Assembly (NCBI GenBank): GCA_947095585.1
Contig: OX352764.1
Span: 73,945,816-74,009,815 of the forward strand
Source: Nephrocerus scutellatus
Lineage: Eukaryota; Arthropoda; Insecta; Diptera; Pipunculidae
DNA length: 64,000 nt
Direction of reading: 5' to 3'
The stretch's first letter is position 1; every line of letters starts with the position of its first letter. Below, piece by piece: positions 55,296-64,000 of this stretch. Under the pieces are notes generated by a model. The model saw nothing but the letters and a program-made list of their open reading frames with translations. It was not told where the DNA came from and ran no database searches. A program made the position numbers and the translations under genes.

Positions 55296-56128
55296 GGTGT
55301 CCCCTAATTCGACAACGATATTTGAGAAGAACGATTGGGTATATTCTAGGAAAAAACCCATTTTACAGTAAGGGGTATATCCAATGTGGACATCATTTTT
55401 CGAGGATTTACGCAAAAGCTTACTTTGGTGTACCCTGACCTATGTTAACGGAAATTGCTCTGTTAATACTAATGGTAGAAACTTCGTTTAGGACTTTATT
55501 TTTAAAAGAAATACTAGCCTTTATAACTGCGTTTAAATTTTTCTCCAGAAAATGCTTAATAAACAACTTTTTACTTTTTTTTTCTTATGAACGTAAAAAT
55601 AAAAATAAAAATCACCAACAAGTGTGCGGAAACCCCCATTGATTTTATGATATTTGGGAAAACTGCAGCAGGTAAAATTATAAAAAGGTGTTTTTTTTGC
55701 TTTAAGCTCCAAATCTATGATTAAAATATGATTTTGTGTGGTTTTAGATAATTTTCATTTTATGTGTGTACTAAAACATTTATAACAGGAGCTCAATGTG
55801 TCCTCCTTGGTTTTGTATGCATGCTAGATTCCGTTTTTGGATTTCACAGCAAATATTTATTGCAGCTAACTGCTGCCTAATTTATGACGACGCTTCGAGA
55901 ATACGTTTTTCTAATTTACTAAAAGTTGCTATTCAATAAACAAGTTCCTTCATTCTTTCCCATACAAAAAAATCCAATACGGTAAGGTCAGGAGATCTTC
56001 TATCTTCTATGGAACAGGCATAGGAATTGGATATCTGAAGATTGATATACAAGATATCATCTTTATTTAAACGCAATTACAAAAAGGCTACTATTTCTTC
56101 TAAAAATAAAGTCCTAAACGAAGTTTCT
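55296..56128 (-). pseudogene. Second mariner-like family: decayed transposase with long inverted ends
   Basis: The left end CAGGGTGTCCCCTAATTCG follows TA. A segment at 55455-55530 (GTAGAAACTTCGTTTAGGAC) is inverted at about 56060-56128, which indicates TIRs of more than 200 bp. Between them the minus strand (about 56020-55790) reads RSPDLTVLDFFVWERMKELV followed after one stop by LEKRILEASS and NLACIQNQGGHIEL, the C-terminal third of a mariner-type transposase with the last catalytic D in VLDFF. The right end is cut by LINE sequence. Confidence 0.65.
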
Positions 56129-56129
56129 A

Positions 56130-56992
56130 CCTCCTGCCCCTCATTCGTACTCGTGCAGTTGCTAGAGTTTTAAACGATCTCAACACTCATAAATCAGCTG
56201 GGCCAGATGGTATTTCCCCATTAGTAATGAAGAGGTGTGCTTCCAAGCTGGCATTACCATTGCGTAAGCTTTTCCATTTTTCCTATTCTTCTGGACTCCA
56301 AAAAAGACGAGCCGTCGTCTCCTTCTTCGTACCGACCAATAGTACTTACATTCATTCTTTCCAAGGTCATGGAAACGCTGATTAATTTTCAGCTTAAGAA
56401 ATATCTTGAAACCAACGAAATCCTTAGTGACCGGCAGTACGGATTTCGTGGGCAACGTTCTACTGGTGATTGATGGTATATCTCACCCCAAGCTGGCATT
56501 ACCATTGCGTAAGCTTTTCCATTTTTCCTATTCTTCTGGACTCCAAAAAAGACGAGCCGTCGTCTCCTTCTTCGTACCGACCAATAGTACTTACATTCAT
56601 TCTTTCCAAGGTCATGGAAACGCTGATTAATTTTCAGCTTAAGAAATATCTTGAAACCAACGAAATCCTTAGTGACCGGCAGTACGGATTTCGTGGGCAA
56701 CGTTCTACTGGTGATTGATGGTATATCTCACCGAACAGTGGAACCGGTCTTTGCAGCAATTTGGAGAAAGCAAAGCTGTCGCTCTCGATATTTCTAAGGC
56801 ATTTGACAGAGTTTGGCATCAAGCTCTTTTGTCTAAAATGTGCGTTTATGGAGTCGATGAAAAACTGCTTCATTGGATTAGAAGCTATCTTTTGGACAAG
56901 CTGTTTTGGACGGTTTCAAGTCTTAAGTTCATTACTTAAATGCTGGCGATCCCCAGGGATCTGTTTTTTCCCCTACTCTCTTCCTCATTTTT
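56130..56992 (+). pseudogene. CR1/jockey-like RT relic with exact 245-bp tandem duplication
   Basis: Broken frames give RAVARVLNDLNTHKSAGPDG, LPLRKLFHFSYSSG, KKDEPSSPSSYRPIVLTFIL, SKVMETLINFQLKKYLETNE, LSDRQYGFRGQRSTGD, then ESKAVALDISKAFDRVWHQA and LLHWIRSYLLD: RT motifs 1 to 4 including the first catalytic aspartate. The units 56243-56487 and 56488-56732 look identical over 245 bp, so the segment from the finger motif to GFRGQRSTGD occurs twice. 56993 begins a Helentron-like element. Confidence 0.8.
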
Positions 56993-57418
56993 AAATTCTC
57001 TATATTAACTTCACTTGCCCGCGGCTGGCTGGCTGGCTGGCCAAATCTTGTGATCAATTTTTAACCCACTTTCTACAGCCCGATTTTATTGAAATTTTGC
57101 ACACATGTATATCTCCCAAGACAACACTTTCTATTAAAATTTGAGGCCCTTCGTGCCGCGGGGTCGGGGGGCTCTCATACAAATATTTCACAAAATTTAC
57201 CCGATTTTCAAATTTTGTACACATGTGTGTCTTCGATGGAAAACACTTTTTGTAAAAATTTGGAGCGATCGGCCCCTTGGGGACCCCAATATACAATTTT
57301 TAAATATCGCTATATCGCATCAGATCACGGCAAAGTCTGAGCTCTGTGCTTTGTGAGCAGCGCTGTTCGCTGCCGCTGCGTCATTTGTGAATGATTTTGC
57401 CACAAAACGAGCACGCAG
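56993..57418 (+). mobile_element. Helentron-like element interrupted at its (CA)n by LINE insertions
   Basis: It starts TTTAAATTCTCTATATTAAC, followed by CCCGCGGCTGGCTGGCTGGC, two core units and the block TTGTGAATGATTTTGCCACA, ACGAGCACGCAGTGTG, the inverse of 34080-34140. In the intact copy (34028-34548) the (CA)n is followed after a few bases by CCCCGATTAGAGAATTTA and the 3' terminus. Here that 3' part is absent and should lie beyond position 64000. Confidence 0.7.

Positions 57419-60233
<2,815 letters not shown>

Positions 60234-60291
<58 letters not shown>
60234..60291. repeat. (TG)n microsatellite between the two LINE copies
   Basis: About 29 TG units lie between the truncated 5' end of copy 1 and the poly(T) of copy 2, as expected if both inserted into one (CA)n tract. 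Confidence 0.97.
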
Positions 60292-60295
<4 letters not shown>

Positions 60296-60497
60296 TTTTT
60301 TTTTATGGCTGTGCCAAAGGTGGGGAATCTTCTAAAAGATACCAGTAGAGCCCTCCAGGGGTACTAGCATGCACGATTCGTAAACCTGAATGTTCGTACC
60401 AGGAATTACGCCTACGTACTAAACCCTCCTTACACACTTCAACCACTCTCCCCGCGGGACTGCCGTTAGGTATTACATCACGGGGCTGGTAAGCAGA

Positions 60498-63485
60498 TTA
60501 CTCTATGCCTTCTGCATCTTCTGCTGCTGCTGATCGCCTTATCTTTTCGATTCTTCGCAGCTCGTTTTGCACATTCGTTATGAATACACACACTTCTGTC
60601 CACTTACCCTCAGATCTCAGCATTTCTTCTAACAGGACTTGTGGACTTGGCAGGCTGCTTCTCCATTCTCTGAAGCGTCCGCATTGGAAAATCGCATGCT
60701 CCGTATCTTCTTCCAGTTCCGGACAATCTGGGCAAAAAGGTGAGCTATCGTGTCCAAATCTATAAAGATATCTTCGATAGCCGCCATGGCCTGACAGAAA
60801 CTGCGTAAATTGGTAATTGCAGTTACCGTGAGATCGGTTTGTCCAATTCTCTATATTCGGGATCAGTTTGTGGGTCCATCTTCCTTTCAAACTTATGTCC
60901 CACCTGGCTTGCCATACAGCCATTGAGGTGGCCTTTTCTTCTTCTTTGATCATTTTGATTGATCGTTGGTCCGGATGTGATAAGGCTCTTCTATTGTAGA
61001 TCCTAAGCATTTCATCTGCGAGGATGTCTACTGGAACCATTCCTGCTATAACGAGGGCCGCATCATCGGAGATCGTTCGGAACCCGCTGATCGTCCTTAG
61101 TGCACTGAGTCTGTATATAGACGAGAGGTTTCTTCTTATTTCTTTAGTCACCAGTGCCTCCGCCCAAACTGGGGCTGCGTACAGGAGGACTGAGCTAACT
61201 ACTCTGGACATTAGGACCCTCCTTGGATATCCTGGTCCTCCGACATTTGGCAGTATCCGAGATAATGCTGCCTGCATCTGCGACGCCTTTCTGCTAGAAT
61301 AGTCCACGTGTATTTTAAAACGGAGCCTATTGTCAAGCATTACTCCTAGGTATTTGACAAAATCCTTTGATCTAATAGTCTGGTTACCAACTCGTATATT
61401 TATGTATTCTATATTTTTCCGGCTGGTAATCAGGACTGCTTCCGTTTTATGGTCGGCTAATTCTAAACCGACGGATACTAGCCATTTTTTGATTTGGCCA
61501 ACTGCTTCATTCGTGGCTGACTCTATTCCATTGATTGTCTTTGACACTGTGACAACGGCGATGTCGTCAGCGAATCCAAATATTTGTACGCCTGGTGGTA
61601 ATGCTAGTCTTAGAACTCCATCGTACATTATATTCCATAGAAGGGGACCCAGCACCGATCCTTGTGGGACTCCTGCGGAGACGTTATAGTACTTTGTACC
61701 CTCATTGGTTTCGTACCTCAACCTTCTATAACTTAAGTAGCTTGACACTATCTTCCTTATATAGTATGGTGCATCCATTCTGGCGAGTGATCTTCTTATT
61801 GAGGACCATTTTGCAGAGTTAAAGGCGTTTTTTATGTCCAGTGTCACTACTGCACAATATTCCTTTGTGCCCCACCGCCATCTTTTTCCTTCAATCGCAT
61901 TCTTTGCTATATTGACCACCGCCTTTATGGCGTCGACGGTCGAGCGCGATTTTCGAAACCCGAACTGATGATCTGACAGTGCTCCTTTATTATCCGCTAT
62001 ATTAAGCAATCTGTCATATATGATCCGCTCGAGTATCTTTCCCATTGTATCTAGTAGACATATTGGGCGGTACGATGATGGTTCGCCCGGTGGTTTGTTT
62101 CCCTTTGGAAGCAATACTAAATGCTGCAGTTTCCAAGGTTCAGGGAAAACTCCTTCATCTAGACACTGTTGCATGCATGTCATGAACAGGTCCGGCCTAC
62201 TTCGGATGGCGGCTTTCAATGCTTTATTAGGAATGCCATCGGGTCCAGGAGCTTTGTTGTCTCGTATTCTTTTACTTGCGTTCACGAGTTCATCAACTGT
62301 TAGCCTTGGAATACTTTCTGTGCTAATTTCTCTTATTATGTTGCACATAGTATATGGTCCTTTCGGAAATAGGTGTTCTACGATGGACCTAAGCTTTGTT
62401 GGGCATGATATTTGCGGGGTCTTACAGCCTTTTAGCTTTGCCATAACTATTTTGTATGCTGTGCCCCAGGGATTGATGTCCGCCTCGTCACATAGTCGTT
62501 TGAAGCACTTCGACTTGCTTTCTTTGATTGCATTTTTTAAATTTCGTCTAGCTAATCTTAGCATATCAAGACGTTCTTGAATGTCTGATCCCCTTCTTGA
62601 TCGCTGCACTCTACGTCTGGCTTGTAAGCAGGCAGCTCTCAGTGCTTTTATCTGCTCATTCCACCAGTAGCAGTGTTCACCTCTCTTGCTAGGTCTTCTC
62701 CTGGGCATAGCTGCGTCGCACGCTGTAGTGATTATACTGGTAAGTTGTTGCGACAGGATCTCAGATGTTCCGCTTTCGATTAGGAAGCTTGAGTTTATGA
62801 TTTCCTCAAACATTTCTTTATCAAGGAACTTGTCTTTCCATTTAGGTCCCCCTAATTTTGGGCGTTGCACGGCTTTTTTTTCTTTAATTTCCATTACAAT
62901 CGCCTGGTGGTCGCTGTGCGTATAGTCTTCGCTGACGCGCCATTTTATCATCCGCAGGAGGGAACTGCTAGCGAAGGTAATATCGATGATCGATCCCGTT
63001 CCTGCTTTGCGATACGTATTTGCTCGTCCCGTGTTAGCTATGCCTATATTTAATGAGGCGAAAGATTCTAGCAGATAATGTCCTCTGATATTAGTAAATC
63101 TGCTGCCCCAGTCTGTTGCCCAGGCATTGAAGTCTCCGCCTATAACCACTGGAGCTCTTCCTCGAGCATCGGCCGTTAAATTTTCTATCATTGCTGAGTA
63201 TTCGCTCATCGTCCAGCTGGGTCTTGCGTAACAACTATAAAAGTTGATTCCATTTATTTTTGCCCGTACGAAGCCCTCCGCCTGCCTGTCTACATCTTGG
63301 AAGGCATGTCTCCCGCAAATCCATATTGCAGCTTTTTCTGTTTTGTCACATGCCCAAGCGTTGATGTCACGAGATTTGTACGGTTCGCTTATTAAAATTA
63401 TGTCCGCTCTCTCGTCTTTAGCCGTCTGTGACAGGATATCCTGTGCTATCTCGCAGTGATTTAGGTTTATCTGGATAACCTTCAT
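60498..63485 (-). CDS. LINE ORF2: endonuclease-reverse transcriptase (R1 clade), intact
   Basis: This 995-residue protein nicks target DNA and copies its own RNA at the nick. Residues 1-200 are an apurinic-type endonuclease: QINLNHC at 5-11, E34 in ISEPY, VIGGDFNAWATDW at 114-126, D168 in GSIIDITF, and SDH at 191-193. Reverse transcriptase spans about 400-700: APGPDGIPN (412-420), SYRPICLL (471-478), QFGFRKSRSTVD (507-518), D550 in TLDIKNAF, AGVPQGSVLG (604-613) and FADD (638-641), followed by VKYLGVMLD. The C-terminus carries a C918-C921-H930-C935 zinc motif typical of R1-type proteins. The start ATG overlaps the ORF1 stop as ATGA. All catalytic residues appear intact. Short antisense frames over the same bases are shadows. 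Confidence 0.95.
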   Translation of the reverse strand: MKVIQINLNHCEIAQDILSQTAKDERADIILISEPYKSRDINAWACDKTEKAAIWICGRHAFQDVDRQAEGFVRAKINGINFYSCYARPSWTMSEYSAMIENLTADARGRAPVVIGGDFNAWATDWGSRFTNIRGHYLLESFASLNIGIANTGRANTYRKAGTGSIIDITFASSSLLRMIKWRVSEDYTHSDHQAIVMEIKEKKAVQRPKLGGPKWKDKFLDKEMFEEIINSSFLIESGTSEILSQQLTSIITTACDAAMPRRRPSKRGEHCYWWNEQIKALRAACLQARRRVQRSRRGSDIQERLDMLRLARRNLKNAIKESKSKCFKRLCDEADINPWGTAYKIVMAKLKGCKTPQISCPTKLRSIVEHLFPKGPYTMCNIIREISTESIPRLTVDELVNASKRIRDNKAPGPDGIPNKALKAAIRSRPDLFMTCMQQCLDEGVFPEPWKLQHLVLLPKGNKPPGEPSSYRPICLLDTMGKILERIIYDRLLNIADNKGALSDHQFGFRKSRSTVDAIKAVVNIAKNAIEGKRWRWGTKEYCAVVTLDIKNAFNSAKWSSIRRSLARMDAPYYIRKIVSSYLSYRRLRYETNEGTKYYNVSAGVPQGSVLGPLLWNIMYDGVLRLALPPGVQIFGFADDIAVVTVSKTINGIESATNEAVGQIKKWLVSVGLELADHKTEAVLITSRKNIEYINIRVGNQTIRSKDFVKYLGVMLDNRLRFKIHVDYSSRKASQMQAALSRILPNVGGPGYPRRVLMSRVVSSVLLYAAPVWAEALVTKEIRRNLSSIYRLSALRTISGFRTISDDAALVIAGMVPVDILADEMLRIYNRRALSHPDQRSIKMIKEEEKATSMAVWQARWDISLKGRWTHKLIPNIENWTNRSHGNCNYQFTQFLSGHGGYRRYLYRFGHDSSPFCPDCPELEEDTEHAIFQCGRFREWRSSLPSPQVLLEEMLRSEGKWTEVCVFITNVQNELRRIEKIRRSAAAEDAEGIE

Positions 63486-64000
63486 ACTTTTCTGCTGGCG
63501 ATAGCTCTCCTAAAGACTGGGCATTTGCTGCTGCCCGCTACATGCTTCGCATCTTCTGGGTGTTCCTTTCTACAGAACATGCACGAAGGCTCCTTTGCGC
63601 AAGACTTAGCTATGTGGCCCTCATCCCCACATCTTCTACACAACTTGGAGCGATCTTCTCCGTTTTTACACTGCTTGGCAATGTGCCCAAATTCCAGGCA
63701 TTTGAAGCACTTTTTGAGGAGTGTCCGTTCGCGGATGCGACACACTACCCACCCGATTTTTATCTTCTGTACTTCCAGCAGCTTCTTTGCTTTTGCATTT
63801 GGAAGGCTGATAGTCGCCGTTTGGGTTCCACCATATGCTTTCCTCAGCGATATAAAGTCTGACGGTGTGACGCCTTCGACTCCGGCTTGGACTTCGATTG
63901 ATTCACAAATGTCTTCTTTTGTGGTGATCTCATCGATGTCTTTCAGCTCGATGCTAGTGCGTTGGGTGAGGGTTCTTACGTTTGCTTGTTCGCCTAACAC
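63482..64000 (-). CDS. LINE ORF1 (Gag-like), 3' part
   Basis: The visible 172 residues run off the window edge, so the true start is not seen. Near visible residues 98-111 and 120-133 are two CCHC zinc knuckles (CFKCLEFGHIAKQC and CRRCGDEGHIAKSC). A third, looser one follows (CMFC, then H and C). Such knuckles bind the element's RNA in a ribonucleoprotein with ORF2. The preceding part (SDFISLRKAYGGTQTATISL) resembles the RRM-like stretch ahead of the knuckles in R1-type ORF1. It ends at TGA within ATGA, sharing 4 bases with ORF2, which suggests coupled translation. Confidence 0.9.
   Translation of the reverse strand: MLGEQANVRTLTQRTSIELKDIDEITTKEDICESIEVQAGVEGVTPSDFISLRKAYGGTQTATISLPNAKAKKLLEVQKIKIGWVVCRIRERTLLKKCFKCLEFGHIAKQCKNGEDRSKLCRRCGDEGHIAKSCAKEPSCMFCRKEHPEDAKHVAGSSKCPVFRRAIASRKV

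Larger units (their letters stand above)
60292..64000 (-). mobile_element. R1-clade LINE copy 2, continues past the window
   Basis: The 3' end is a 13-A tail (60292-60304 inverted) abutting (CA)n. A 3' UTR of about 190 bp precedes it (60305-60497), then complete ORF2 and the 3' part of ORF1. Near identity to copy 1, intact frames and a clean tail point to recent insertion. Waldo- and Mino-type R1-clade families are known to use AC-type simple repeats as targets, and this element behaves likewise; family identity is inferred. The 5' UTR and ORF1 start lie beyond 64000. Confidence 0.9.

Overview
The window looks like repeat-dense, AT-rich nuclear DNA of a higher fly (Diptera). The reasons are a host gene with short insect-type introns and GTGAGT/GTGAAT donors, a dipteran-type tRNA-Arg(ACG), mariner transposase with the DD41D spacing of the 'rosa' group first described from tephritid fruit flies, an R1-clade retrotransposon sitting in (CA)n, and DINE-1/Helentron-like elements with GTCG or CTGG simple repeats. 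A tephritid is my best guess; the species cannot be fixed from sequence alone.

Only two host genes are well supported. One is a four-exon gene on the plus strand (7628-10790) whose spliced product of 377 residues matches the Iwr1/SLC7A6OS family, proteins that help carry RNA polymerase II into the nucleus. The other is a tRNA-Arg(ACG) gene on the minus strand (46100-46172). A single candidate coding exon lies at 31672-31801 on the minus strand. Almost everything else that can be named is mobile or repetitive.

Layout. 1-7.6 kb: small inverted-repeat elements, a decayed RTE-like LINE, a 1.7 kb G/T-rich degenerate array and dispersed repeats. 7.6-10.8 kb: the Iwr1 gene, with a tRNA-derived SINE in intron 2. 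10.8-19.9 kb: foldback elements, Helentron-like copies, a poly-G minisatellite ending in a Helitron-like 3' terminus, and a decayed rosa-type mariner. 20.0-23.0 kb: a short satellite carrying a hAT-like element with 8-bp target duplications, which in turn carries a mariner fragment and a complete rosa-type mariner with an intact transposase. 23-45 kb: decayed LINE fragments of several clades, more Helentron-like copies, a 118-bp tandem repeat and about 3 kb of unassigned sequence (37.5-40.5 kb). 45.7-57 kb: the tRNA, further Helentron-like copies, tandem duplications and LINE fragments, one with an exact 245-bp duplication.

57.4-64.0 kb: two almost identical copies of an R1-clade non-LTR retrotransposon in the same orientation (minus), each with its poly(A) tail abutting (CA)n. 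The right copy has complete ORF2 (endonuclease, reverse transcriptase, C-terminal zinc motif) and the 3' part of ORF1 (zinc knuckles), overlapping by ATGA. The left copy is 5'-truncated with a 143-bp internal deletion. The (CA)n into which they inserted belongs to a Helentron-like element; an uninterrupted relative of the site is at 34.03-34.55 kb. The main theme is nested transposition in which one repeat family supplies the simple-sequence target of another.
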